DNA of 64,000 bases, taken from Trichoderma breve (lineage: Eukaryota > Ascomycota > Sordariomycetes > Hypocreales > Hypocreaceae). How positions within the stretch are numbered: position 1 is the stretch's first letter; each line of letters opens with the position of its first letter. This document shows positions 32,270 to 43,645 of the stretch, piece after piece. Both the position numbers and the translations under genes were made by a program. The notes below the pieces were generated by a model. It was not told the origin of the DNA and did not search any database. It saw only the letters and a list, made by a program, of their open reading frames with translations. The stretch covers positions 186,001-250,000 of the forward strand of contig NW_026611593.1 of the NCBI RefSeq assembly GCF_028502605.1, read 5' to 3'.

Positions 32270-34602
32270 ATTGAAGACTCAGAGGATGGACTACCGCTTC
32301 AGTTGATGCCAAGTATTCGTATGGTTTTCCCACGAAAAGAGAGTCACAAACACACGTCACTCAGAACGAAGGGGCTGGCTGGTCAGGAGGGAAAACCCTG
32401 AGTGCCGAAGAATGGGGTTTTAAACCGTTGGACTGGCTACACCGATAAGCTAGTGGAATATTCCTCAGATTGGACCCATATCTATGCCGAAAAACCGTCA
32501 AATCTGGGTGGATGTTGACAGTCGATTGTGCGAACCACCCTGTCCGCTTATGCTCTCCACGAACCCATCCCGCTGCTCGCACCAACGTGGTATTAACATG
32601 CGTTCCCCCGCAATGCAAGATGCCTTGAGTTTGATGTAAAATCTATCCACAGTATCCTGGTGCAATGGGGAAGCCCATAGATGCCACTGAGAGTGGTACC
32701 TCCCCAAAATAAGATGGTGTATCACAGCCTGTTTTGTGGCGGCACGAAAATTTCTAGAAGCTTTCGAGTCATGTTCCACATACGTAAAATTTTCCGAGTT
32801 GGTGGAGCACACTGCCAATGGCATGACTACCAAGTACAGTTTGCGGGACTATTAGTGGATTATATGTGTCCAAATATTCATTGTTATATGTACATTAATT
32901 TAGTAAAGTGAGATAAGAGAAGTGAAAAGTCGTGTTCTACGAGTATATCCTACTCCAAGTTGATGACTCGGCTGAACACCGAGAGATGCATGCGTGACAA
33001 GCGTGAGTTTCTGCTTGTAGGGGCACTTGCCATCAAGTTTGAAGCAACCGACAATTACGCCAAAATCTACATAACATTATTAATCAGATGATGCAAAGAT
33101 CTACTAGATATCTACCAGAAACCGTTTAGCAATTTATCACAGCTCAGAACTGTCAACCCATGCCGCGCCCTGTGAAAGACGTTTGACATGAGTTCTGCTT
33201 ACATGCACGATGCGGTTAAGTGTAAGGATAAAATTGGGGCATTCAGGGCATCTAGTTGAGACAAGTGCATCAAGGGTTAACATGATTGGTTGGAGAGTGA
33301 GGCAAAGGGCGCGCTTGAGAGAGTGCCGACGCTAAGGAGTGCACGAGCCGGAGCGAGAGAAATTTTATCTCACGCCTTAACTCGGAAATTCGCGGCATTT
33401 GGTCGATTGAGCTTCCTGTTGGGTCTCTCGATGCAGAGAAGAAACCCATGAAAACGATGGAGAGAAGGCTTGAAACACCGCAGCCATCGCTTTCAACTTG
33501 TTGATATCCTTACAAAGTTTCGGAGGCCAGGTCAATATGAAGTAGACTGATTTCGTGTATTACTTACTACACAGCGTCTCTCTTTGGACCCTGCTGAGTC
33601 GCCGTGCTTTGATGTAACAGTTAACAGTCTTCCTTTGCCGCATCTGTTCATCTCGTTATTTGTTAAACTACCCCATGGATCTAAATGGCTGGAGCCGATC
33701 AACATCAGCCTATGGTAGCTTTTAAACTTATTACCTACTAGATCCGATGTCTCTATCTAACATTAGTTGAACTAGTTCTAGAAGCTGGCATTGAACCACT
33801 TTTATGATATACATAGCATCTCCATTCATGCATGTATCTATTTCCGGCGATTGCTCTTCATTTCATGTCATAATGGCTTCCTGTTTGGGAGTATGCATGA
33901 CTGAATCAGAATTTTGGCGTTTTGCATCGACGTCGGTGGTTGATTCCTGATTCATATAAGGAAGAAGACCGCTTTCGGTTATCTCGTCAAGTCCAGCGCA
34001 AAAGAAGTAGCACTAGGTATTTTGGCTGAAGTCGCAGGTGTTCAGGATATGTAGCATAGCTTGATCCAGACCTGGAGTAACCTGAAGCAACCTGAAGCAA
34101 CCAGAAACTCTCGCAGCATGGTGTTTAATTTTGACTCGACCAAGTCACGTCACACTCGTAGCTCTTCATCTTTCTGTGACGACTTGCCTTCATAGTCCAT
34201 GTTACAGTATATGTTGCTTTGATAGCATAGTTAGGTGCCGAGAAGAGTGTTAATTGGTCTTTTTTACATTCTTTTAAGACCTATCTTTATTTTATTCTGA
34301 TGTTTAAATCTCACCGCTGAAGCCTGTATATCACGAAACACTTCAGTTTGACTAAATGAAAGACGTCATGATTCGTTTAAAATATGTCTATTTCACCATA
34401 ATAGGTTGTCTTCATATTATGTATAAACCTCATGGTTTCTCTATCTGTTTATAACCTGGCTGCGATAAACAATCGTCGAGCCGAAAACTTTTAAATATCA
34501 ACGCTTGGGTATATGATGACCACCCGACTTCCCGTCGTAAAAAATGACAGTAAAGGAAAATAATAATAACAATAATAACAATAATGAAGCCGAAAAAAAA
34601 AA
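32270..34602. other. long intergenic region, simple repeats only
   Basis: 2.3 kb without a supported gene. It contains a duplicated decamer CCTGAAGCAA (34081-34100) and an AAT/AAC-rich microsatellite (34560-34585). The left part is the promoter of the AAAP transporter. Short frames at 32361-32911 have no splice or domain support. Confidence 0.45.
34560..34585. repeat. (AAT/AAC)n microsatellite
   Basis: Interrupted trinucleotide tract, just beyond the stop codon of the SLT-fold gene, where it would fall in the 3' UTR. Confidence 0.8.
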
Positions 34603-35687
34603 TTAGTTGTTTGAAACGTCACAGCTCTTGGGGTCATCGTCACACGTGCAGGCTGATGGTGCGTAGACCCAGCCAGTAAGACGACTATATCTCTGTTAGT
34701 TACCTCGATGGTCCAAGTGATGCCTTCAATATGTACTTACTTGGCGATATCGCTGGCATAGCAATGAGTAGCGATGTTGCTCTGCAAGTTACCAGTCTTT
34801 GAGAGGGAACCAGAGTTATAGATGCGAGCAGCGCGGTAGTAGTCAGAAACATCACCATTGCCAGACGTGTTGATGCAGTGAGCGAGACCATCACCCGAGG
34901 TGGTGCCAGCAGTGCCCTCCCTAATCATTTCGTGAATTGTCGCTGCCGGGCATGGTGTCGTAAGTTTCTTGTTATCATTGCAAGAGGCTTTGCCGTTGTG
35001 GTTTTGCATAACGCCAGGGTTGCGGACGCCGAGATCGGTCGTATTCACTCGCACGCAACCATGAGACTCTTGCATAATAATAGCCAAAATAAGGCGATGG
35101 TCGACTCCGGTAGCATCAGATGCGGTTTGAATGCCGTCCCAAATAGCTTGCTGCAGTTTACAACGATTAGATGAGATTATTGGGCAAGTTTAGACTGCCA
35201 ACGTACCACTTCATCGATATCATTGTTGGGAAGTCGCCAGTTCAGATATTGACAGGCAACGTACATTTGGAGCTTGTAGTTTTCGAACCTGTTCTAGTGT
35301 TAACTTGCTGGCCATGCCATTATTGCGTGAATCAAGACTTACATGGACTCAAATGAAACCCATTTATCTTTGGAGGGCCATCCAGCAGCGACAGATCCGT
35401 TGCCAAGATAGAGATGATACCAGTCAGTTCCATTACCTACGCCGTCCTCGATGTTGCTATTATCAAAGCGGGCAAGATTTTTGTTGGTAACCTTTCCTCC
35501 AGTCGCACGAGCTGTGATTTGGCCACTGTTGGAGGAACGAGGAGAAAGGCCGGTAAGAGAAGTCAGGTATGAGGGAAGAGCGGCCGCGAGGGCTGCACCC
35601 GCTACAAGCGAAGAGACTGAGAGCTGGAACTTTTATTTAGTACAGCCATACCTTGGAAGCCTTTAGAGTCTTTCTTACCTTGACCAT
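34603..35687 (-). CDS. secreted lysozyme/transglycosylase-like protein (SLT fold)
   Basis: Secreted protein predicted to cleave bacterial peptidoglycan or a related glycan. Five exons (35687-35679, 35629-35343, 35288-35207, 35150-34741, 34684-34603) sum to 870 nt, giving 289 aa. The first exon is only nine bases (MVK). Seen: a signal peptide (1-20, FQLSVSSLVAGAALAAA); a pro-like segment to about 50; then the three hallmark motifs of SLT/lysozyme-like domains in order: an ES-G motif (MQESHGC, catalytic Glu E154), a GLMQ equivalent (NPGVMQNHNG, about 170-179), and an A-YN-G motif (AARIYNSGS). The C-terminus is cysteine-containing (SACTCDDD). Such proteins occur in soil fungi and are candidates for antibacterial or nutrient-releasing secretion. 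Activity is inferred from motifs only. Confidence 0.82.
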
Positions 35688-38600
35688 GTTGAGTGATGAG
35701 AAGTTGGAATAGAGTGTAGCTACCCGAAAGAAGAAGGAAAGAATGGATGAATAGACGGTGCTTCACAGGATTTAGGGCTGCTGCTATCCTAGTATATCTG
35801 TAATTCTGGGGGGCATGGAGCCATATGCATGGGAAAGCCGCTAGATATATAGTGGTAGTAATATGATTATATATTTAGATATTTCATGGCTCAGCCGTGA
35901 CTCCATCTTCCTTTTCTGGTCATATTTTGTATGCGACAGGCGATAACCTAGTTCCTTCGTGGCTTCACTCAACTGCAGCTTACTGCTTTGCGCTATCAAT
36001 AGTTCATACCAGGGATAGGAATCCATCCAGCCCTGCACCAATCTACTTGTAGACATCTTGGACCCTGGGCACTAGAGCCTCAAGACGCTTATGCCTAGGG
36101 TGTGTGATAGGTCCAGGTTGAGAGCTAGGCCTAATCCTGTGACCTGGCCGAGAGGTTTACGAGCTATTCGTGTTTTCCAAAAGCCCACCCAAAACCCTTA
36201 GCAGCTCCCCTATGCTAATTTTAATCTTTGCTATGCAAGTTTGGCTTCACTGGCCTCATCCACGCGGGCAATATACTTTATATAAACAGTATGGCAGCGA
36301 AGGCTTGCAAGTACTGGATTTGACCGCGCTTGAAACAGCCACAAAAGAGTAGAATTACTCCAAATATTCACGTCCGAGCATACATGTGCTTTCTACAGGT
36401 GTCCGTCCTCAAACTCCATCGTCAAGGGACAGTTGTCCTGTCCTCGTACGGGGAAGTGTATCTGCGTTACTGCCTGACCAAGGTCTGAAAATATCTCGGA
36501 AACGCTCTTGGGTCGATGGAGAGGCCAGGGGTCGCCATGACAAAACTCAGCACAAGTCCCACCAGCTTCTTTTTCTGCCTCTCTCCGCTCTTCGCTGCGA
36601 AGTATATCCGACGCCGTCTTCCCTTAGTCTAACCGTCAAGGCTCCGTCCGCTGCTAATTTCAGCCCAAGCTAGGCATCTGCAGGGGTAGCTTTCTTGCCA
36701 ACTCCATTTAACGCATCAATCAGCGGTGAGATTTGCTCTTGGCGCGAAGAAACGCTCCGTGCCGGCGTGAGGCTGAGCATCACGGAAGAGACAATCAGCC
36801 ACATTTGGTTCATTCGGAGCCGCCTCGTGCCTGACGATCGGCTCAAAGATGCACACTAGAGTTTGAGTTGAGTTAACGTTACCGCCAGCGCAAAGTCAGT
36901 CATCGTCTAAGCTTTGGAATCATCGCCCGGTCACTGTGATTCTCGAAGAAGCGTGAATACACGTACAGCACATGTATGCACCAAGCACGGAGCCACAGTG
37001 CTCGTACTCCAGGTAATACGGAAAAGACGGCCTTTTCGAAATAGCGCAGGCCCCACAGGCCGAATTTCACAGGACCATGGCAGTCTGAGAGATACCTCAT
37101 GCTCCGTAGTAAGACGTACGAGCACTACTATTAATCATCTCTTGGCTCGCCATTCTCTACAGCTTGGCATCATGCTTGGCGCTTTCGTTGGTAGCAAAAT
37201 AGTCAACTATCGCAGCCGCCGTGCTTCCTACAGAGTAAAGTAACAGGCTGTGCTCGCAGTTAGTCGCTGACCACGTCGATGGCGATGACTGGGCGCTCAT
37301 TTGTACCGAAAGGAAGGTTGGTCAGCAATAATATATGTGGAAAGCCCAACGGCATCCGCACCATCGCCAATGCGGGCAACTTTTGCTGCGGCCACTGCTA
37401 GTGTATTTGTGAGGATTGTCTAAGCCAAGTGACTGCTGCTTACTCTCTATTACTGCAATGGGTGATTCGCGCGACCAACGCCGGAGGAATAACGTGGCAC
37501 CAAAGAGAAGCGACGCCGTCAATCTTGCCCTTTGTGGGTGATATTAGTCGGATGTGGATGAATGTGACACCGATAAACCGCTCAACAAAGCAGTTGCTTC
37601 ATCTCAAGGGGAGACTGTGATACTAGCACTTAATACAGGGTAACGGATGTCACTACTACGAAATTTTATTCTCCTTTGCGCATTCTTTCTGTTATTAAAA
37701 AATATGGGGGATAGTAAGTTAGCATTTAAATCAAGCTAGGGCTTCCAAGGTATATTGTGTTGTTGTCTACAGTATCGTGGCGGATGGATGAGGACTGGAG
37801 TTTCGTTTTTTTTTTTTTGGAGGCCTGAATTTTTTTGGTGGAATGAAGCTTACTTGTGGGACATCACCGTCCCATAGTCACCTGCGAGTACTGGAAATGA
37901 CAAAGGCTGCTTAAGCTAAATGGATTATCTTTTTTCCCTCATCTCAAATAGGAACTACTTTTCTTAAGGTAAACTTAAATAACGCCAATCCGGGAGATCA
38001 TCCCGTGCTCAAGAGCGTCTATTTACACTATTGAGAAGGAATGCAGTTGTGAGTTATATTAATGATTATTTAGTTGACCATTGGATATATTTGTCCACTA
38101 GTCGTTCTAATATCATACCCTAGATTCTAGTGAATATTATCCTCTTTTCTGCAACTCACCTGCATAGTACCTCTTGCAAGGAATAGACGAGTGAGGATGC
38201 GTACTAAGTATATGGAGGTGTAACTATTGAAACATTGGCTAACCGTTACGATAGAATGCAATCTGGACTAGGCACATGGAACTACGTGTCATGGAATATG
38301 CCGAATATTCGGGATGTAACATGATAGCAAAAAAGGTCTCGTATAGCCAGAATAGTAGTATACGAGATCCAGTTGACTTCTCCTTTATGGCACCGCTAGA
38401 GTTGATGCCTTATGGTCGACACGATGTCGCGAGTTGAGTTACGGTGAAGCCGTTAGTTAGCCCAGTTAGCCCAGTTGGGAGCGCAGCTGTTGTCTCAGCT
38501 CGTATTAAAGCGGACATCGACCACTTCGTATCAGTACCGCGTTAGGGGTATCAAAACACGACTCAAGGGAGAAAACCCGCCAAATGGAGTATTTCATTGG

Positions 38601-38911
38601 GGCAACTCGTATACCCTAATATAAAATCACGACAATGAATGAATAAAATCCCTATCTGCCTCCGCTTTCGTACATGCCCGCAGCATTGTCTGGTTTAGCC
38701 CGATTGGCGTGACACGTCTCAACTAAATCCTCCTCCCTGATTTATCATAAGCAAACCCTACAGAGTACTCAGGGGTGAGATGGAAAAAATTATTGGAAAG
38801 GAGAAGCTTGCTAGAATTATTCAATATCCTCTACAATGACTATGAATCGCTGCAGTCTGCCAAGATCTGTGTATTGGAACGTCGAGCTAATAACTGTTCA
38901 AGCTCAATGTT
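35688..38911. other. long intergenic region, no confident gene
   Basis: 3.2 kb. Small frames are scattered through it; 36150-37260 is more GC-rich than its surroundings. The only piece with gene-like character is a 47-codon minus-strand frame at 36670-36813 (see its entry). There is a T-run near 37807-37820 and a duplicated AGCCCAGTT at about 38459-38476. No transposase or terminal inverted repeats seen. Confidence 0.4.
36670..36813 (-). CDS. possible small secreted peptide (47 aa), unproven
   Basis: ATG at 36813 opens a 47-codon frame. It starts with a convincing signal-peptide-like segment (MNQMWLIVSSVMLSLTPARS) followed by a polar tail (SRQEQISPLIDALNGVGKK). Codon choice is G+C-rich in third positions, unlike the spacer. 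It has no cysteine pairs and no recognised family. It may instead be the first exon of a broken or spliced gene; I could not find a convincing second exon. Low confidence. Confidence 0.22.
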   Translation of the reverse strand: MNQMWLIVSSVMLSLTPARSVSSRQEQISPLIDALNGVGKKATPADA

Positions 38912-41245
38912 CTATGGCTGAGGGAATTGGTCCAGCACAGCTTCTGTTCCTTGAACTTGGAATTCTGCTGTTGGCCCACTGAGATTCTCCAAATCAACTT
39001 GTAGCGTATATGTACCGGGGTATAGAACAAGATTTCCGTTGGCATCATTGCGTGCAACTTGTCCGACGCTGACTTTTAGATCGAGCGTTGTCGTCGCTCC
39101 AGGCTGAACGTTATGAGCGCGAGCATAAGCTACCAGAGTCTTCAGGGGATATGGCTGAGGTCCGGAATCTGTACTCTTCAAAAAGAGGAGCGCGACGTAG
39201 TCCGATACCGTGGAACCAATGTTCTCCACGTTAACTTGAAAGGTGTCAAATTCAGCCAAGTCCTTTGGATCTTCCACATCGTTGAAACTAGCTGTATCGT
39301 ATGTTCCTTTGCCGCTGCCTCCTGTCGCCCATGTGACATTGAACTCTGTATAATGCAAGCCCGTGCCAAAAGGTATCACTGAGCCGTTATACCATCGATA
39401 TGTTCTCCCAGGGTTGGATGAGCTTGGCCGCAAAGACTGATCTGTCATTGGGACCTGGTTGATATAGTCTGCAGGATATTGTGTAACAGGTAGTCTTCCA
39501 GCGGGCGCAGCAACGCCGCTGAGTATGTCAATCAACCCCGGTCCAAATTCTTGGCCGGGATAACCCATCCAGAGCAGACCCTTTACGTTGCTATTCTGTA
39601 AAAGAGAGGAATCATCGATTTGGCCACCGCCCACTTGGACGACGACAACAGGCTTCACTGCTGCTAGCTGTTGAATAAGATCCAACTGCGCTCCGGGCCA
39701 GTCGATGGAGGTTCGATCATGAGCCTCGGCTTCAACCTGCTCGTCAATTCCACCAATGTATACCACTACATCGGCTTCCTGGGCAGCACTAACTGCAGCG
39801 GCAAACTGTGACGTATCGTTTGACAGAACATACTGCAATCCTTGCGAATATGTTACTTTCCAGTTGTATGAAGAGCTATTTGCGGTCGGAACGGGAATAG
39901 TCTTATAAGGAGCAACCCCATTATAATTGCCGAACATTGACACAGAAGCATTGTTAGCCCAAGGTCCGACAAATAAGACCGTCTGACCTGTTGGGCGGAT
40001 AGGTAGGATATTGTCATCATTCTTTAAAAGAGTAATGCCTTCGACAAGTGCAGTGTAAGCAAGCTTCTGCGTAGCTGGCGTATTCACGTCGGAAGCTCCT
40101 AGAGTTCGATAGTCTTGACCTTCAGGTGGATCAAAGTACCCCAGGACAATAAGGGAGCCGTAAAGGCGACCCAGAGCTTGGTCAAGCTGAGCTTCTGTAG
40201 TATAGTTGCTCTGAACGGCCGATGCGATATATGAAGAATACGCTGTTCCACAGTCCAAGTCTGTGCCATTGTTGAGCGCAAGGGCGACTCCTTGGGCGTT
40301 AGATTGACCGACGTGGTGCTGGTTGAAGACCCCATCTACCGCACCACAGTCTCCGGTTACCCAATGAGCGGAGCTATTCCAGCCCCAATGATCGCGTAGT
40401 ACAGTTTCCAACATATAAGAATTGGCGCACGAAGGATGCCCATTGACAGCATTGTAGCTGCACATGACGGCTCCAGCCTTAGCATCGCGGAAGCAAGACC
40501 GAAAACTGGGGAGGTAGTATTCGGCTAAATCTTGAGTGCTTATGATGGCGTTGTATGAACCGCGAACCACTCCATCGGAATCTTCAATGTCGTAGCCAGC
40601 AAAATGCTTGCACGTCGAGACGATCTTGGGTTTGGCTGGGCCGACGCCGCCTTGCAATCCGACGACATAATTATAAGCATACTGTGCAACATGAAAAGGG
40701 TCTTCTCCGGGTGTTTCTTGACCACGACCCCATCGGGGATCACGATAGGGATTAATGTTGGGAGCCCAATAGTCCAGACCGGCCTTCAAATGATTGCTGA
40801 AAGCTCGCGCCTCTGTACTGACCGCTGTTCCAATATCATGGACGAGTTGGTCATCGAATGCCGCTCCAAGAACAATGGGAGATGGAAACTGAGTGGACGA
40901 ATTGAATGCAACGTTTCCCTGAGTGAAGGTACTGTTGATTCCCTGACCTGGAGAAACTCCAGCAAGTCCATGGAGGGCTTCATTCCACCATTCATAAGGA
41001 GGAAGGCCAAGACGTTCAACGCCGGGTGCATTGTTGACCAAATTGGCGGCCTTCTCATCCAATGTGAGTTCAGCAACTAGGGCTGCTGCTCTGGCTTCTG
41101 TGCTGAGACTTGTATCACAGATGCCATTTTGACTCAAAGGAGGTTGAGTACAATCTGGAAACGGAATCTCATTGTTGGGAAACAAAGAGTAAACCGTTGG
41201 AAATAGAGATAACTCTACAAAACTTGTCAATAAGAGTATCCTCAT
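38912..41245 (-). CDS. secreted GH3 beta-xylosidase-type glycosidase
   Basis: Exo-acting GH3 enzyme, expected to release xylose from xylo-oligosaccharides outside the cell. 777 aa from ATG 41245, which gives a clean signal peptide (MRILLLTSFVELSLFPTVYS); a 9-codon longer frame exists. Seen: EWWNEALHGL and DPRWGRGQETPGEDP, typical of the fungal beta-xylosidase branch; KHFAGYD; MCSYNAVNG; nucleophile D299 in WVTGDCGAVDG; a second alpha/beta domain with the GGIDEQVEAEAHDR loop carrying the acid/base candidate; and a C-terminal fibronectin-III-like domain. Length is normal for the family. No introns. Alternative: an alpha-arabinofuranosidase/beta-xylosidase dual enzyme, common in this branch. Confidence 0.93.
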   Translation of the reverse strand: MRILLLTSFVELSLFPTVYSLFPNNEIPFPDCTQPPLSQNGICDTSLSTEARAAALVAELTLDEKAANLVNNAPGVERLGLPPYEWWNEALHGLAGVSPGQGINSTFTQGNVAFNSSTQFPSPIVLGAAFDDQLVHDIGTAVSTEARAFSNHLKAGLDYWAPNINPYRDPRWGRGQETPGEDPFHVAQYAYNYVVGLQGGVGPAKPKIVSTCKHFAGYDIEDSDGVVRGSYNAIISTQDLAEYYLPSFRSCFRDAKAGAVMCSYNAVNGHPSCANSYMLETVLRDHWGWNSSAHWVTGDCGAVDGVFNQHHVGQSNAQGVALALNNGTDLDCGTAYSSYIASAVQSNYTTEAQLDQALGRLYGSLIVLGYFDPPEGQDYRTLGASDVNTPATQKLAYTALVEGITLLKNDDNILPIRPTGQTVLFVGPWANNASVSMFGNYNGVAPYKTIPVPTANSSSYNWKVTYSQGLQYVLSNDTSQFAAAVSAAQEADVVVYIGGIDEQVEAEAHDRTSIDWPGAQLDLIQQLAAVKPVVVVQVGGGQIDDSSLLQNSNVKGLLWMGYPGQEFGPGLIDILSGVAAPAGRLPVTQYPADYINQVPMTDQSLRPSSSNPGRTYRWYNGSVIPFGTGLHYTEFNVTWATGGSGKGTYDTASFNDVEDPKDLAEFDTFQVNVENIGSTVSDYVALLFLKSTDSGPQPYPLKTLVAYARAHNVQPGATTTLDLKVSVGQVARNDANGNLVLYPGTYTLQVDLENLSGPTAEFQVQGTEAVLDQFPQP

Positions 41246-42176
41246 GTCGAGAATAGAGGGATAAATAAACAAAGCAGATTGATTGAGGTTTTCTGTTCAT
41301 TTAGTTGTCTTTGTTTAGCTGTAGTCTCAACTTTATATAACATTGGCTCTCTCGAGTTGTCAACCACTTAGACACATGATGATTTACTGATTCACCAGAA
41401 CGGAATGTTTCGATTTAGCCTATTTGAAGTACTGCCATTTCACGGATATTAAATCTCTTCTAATAAATTGAACAACAGAGTTTGGTGCAATGTTCTAGGG
41501 GGAAATATCACTGCTGATCTCTCTCATATTAGGTAAAAACAGGTTTTCGTTGATCAAGTCTTTGCGGGGGATTCCCTCTTTCAGGTATCAAAAAGGCAAG
41601 GTGACGAAAATCATACAAGTTTATTCTGCCTGAATGTCGGAACTCGCACTCTACACTCGTATTTACCTTCTGGCTCGCAGCGTTGATGCTTAGGGACTTC
41701 CTCCTTTGACTTTGATGTGATCGTGAGGGGAGACTGGACTGGTGGTGTGGGTCTGGTATCATCCGACGGAACGGCAAACCAATCCTCTTTGAGAGCAACA
41801 TGACTGCAGATTTGGAGAAACATGAACATGGTTGATTAGAATTAAGTATTAGAGTAAACATTGGGGCTCGCATTAGTTTAATTTCCGTTGAGTGACATAT
41901 GAAGAATGAAGATCGGCAATGGTGTCACCCAGCTATTAGTGCCGTCGGAATGACAGATGTAACATCCGAGGAGCATCAGAGATCTAGTTGCCTCTAAGGT
42001 TAAGAGAAGGCAGAAGTGAAAGAAGAAAAGACAAGAAAAAGTGTATTCATTGGTTTGGCGCAACTATTTTCTTTTATTTTTAAAAAAAGTAATTACTCAA
42101 TAGACAACGACGTTAATGAAACCAGACTGTATTTGTTCTACCATATTGTGTTTACAAAGTATGTACTTAGAGTTGC
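41246..42176. other. intergenic, possible unresolved small gene on minus strand
   Basis: Promoter of the GH3 gene, plus a stretch at 41611-41780 that looks coding on the minus strand. After an acceptor-like CTGCAG it reads HVALKEDWFAVPSDD and ends with a CEPEGKYEC pattern seen in small secreted proteins. Upstream, a hydrophobic leader frame (41878-42063) could supply a signal peptide, but I could not join the two in frame, so no gene is called. Confidence 0.3.
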
Positions 42177-43645
42177 CTACTCGTGTAGCTTCAGTGGGCC
42201 CGAGTATTCAGGCGCACGTATATACTCAAGCTTATCACCATCAGCCACCACATTCTTCCACCAGTCGTCAATATCTTGCTGGAAACGTTTCACAACCTCT
42301 CCATCACTCAAGTCAATTGGCTCATAACCCCGAGCAGTTTGGGTAAGTTGCGCCTTTGATATGCCGAGATCAACAGCAAAGTTGCCACCAATGCTATCGT
42401 AGCCATCCACTGGCTTAATAGACCCTGTAACGCCCTCTTTCAATACCTTGAGCGGAAAATCGGGTTCTGCAGCAGCTGGTCTTGCAAATGAAACCCCGTC
42501 AACGATGTTTAACACTTCAAGCATCGCAGCAGTTGTCCGAAGACCGCCAACCAAATATAGCTTGAGTTTGCTGTCTTCGCTTAGACCCTCACTGATGATC
42601 TTGGCAAACTTTAGAAAGAACCCTTCTCGCTTTTGTGTCGATTCTTTTTTCCATTTTAGACCGAAACTCTCGTAGTTACCTCCGCTCAACTCGACAAAGT
42701 CAAATCCCTCTCGCTCAAGGCATACGCAAACTTCTTGAGCTTCTTCCGCCGTTACTCCTGCGTCTTGGAATTCCACACTGTTGAGTTTAGATGCGACGAT
42801 GAAATGAGGAGAAACACGTTTCCGGATAGCTCTAGCAATCTCAGTGATAAAGCGCAGGCGGTTCTCGACTGTCTGAGTTCCATATTCGTCCGTTCGCTTG
42901 TTTGTTCGTCTAGATAAGAACTGTGCGATGAGGTAACCGTGTGCTCCGTGAAGTTCAACTCCATCGAAGCCAGCCTTCTCCAGGTACTCAGCAGCATATG
43001 CGAAACCCTCAACTATTTCATCTATCTCTGCCTTACTAGCAGCGTGAGGTTTTCCAAACATCATGTCCATCTTTGGCTCTATTTTTGGTCAATTATCAGA
43101 TACCCAATAAAGTCCAGGGCGTTTATTCTTACCAAGTTGCACATCTGACGCGGATATGGCTTCTTTGCTCAAACGATATTGAACCTGTCTTCCTGGGTGA
43201 CTAATCTGGCCAAGAATGAAGCTCCCATGGGCCTTGGCTCCTTTGGCTAGTTCTTGAAATTTCTCAAAACGAGGCCCACGAAATTCGCATTGGGGAGTGA
43301 TGATCATGTCGCCAATGTCATCTAAAGCATCAAAAGAAGTATCGATGTTGCCGGTTACAATCATGCCCCATCCACCTTCTCCCCATCTAGATTCGATCTC
43401 ATATTAGCAGTCTTGGCAACCTAGTCTACTTAACAAGTATGTTCATACCGGCGATATAACTCAATCAAATCCTTAGTTGGCTCGCCTCGTAAATGGGGTA
43501 CTTTGGGATCCCATGTAGCTAGTCCTTCAGCCATAGGACTTTTCATGAATCGATTGAGGGCTGTGCGTCCAGAAGGAGAGAAGGTAATGGGCTGACCCAA
43601 TGGTGATGGATCGGCCCCCTTCGTTCCATAGCGCTCATAAGGCAT
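42177..43645 (-). CDS. NADH:flavin oxidoreductase (Old Yellow Enzyme family)
   Basis: FMN-dependent ene-reductase-type enzyme with a TIM barrel. Three exons (43645-43449, 43386-43133, 43078-42177) sum to 1353 nt, giving 450 aa. Seen: DPSPLGQPITF near the N-terminus; NRFMKSPMAEGL (FMN phosphate-side strand); YRRWGEGGWGMIVTGN across the first intron; ISHPGRQ; the family signature FDGVELHGAHGYLIAQFLS; and a late FARP segment for FMN binding. Likely role is reduction of an activated C=C bond, detoxification or a secondary-metabolite step. The start at 43645 (MPYERYG) agrees with family N-termini. A TTG-initiated extension is open but unlikely. Confidence 0.9.

Noticed and set aside
35688..38911. 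Transposon or RIP-decayed element in the long gene-free stretch
   Set aside because: No terminal inverted repeats, target duplications, transposase frames or reverse-transcriptase motifs seen.
41611..42063. Two minus-strand frames that might form a small secreted protein
   Set aside because: I could not join the signal-like leader and the CEPEGKYEC part in one frame; left as unresolved in the intergenic entry.
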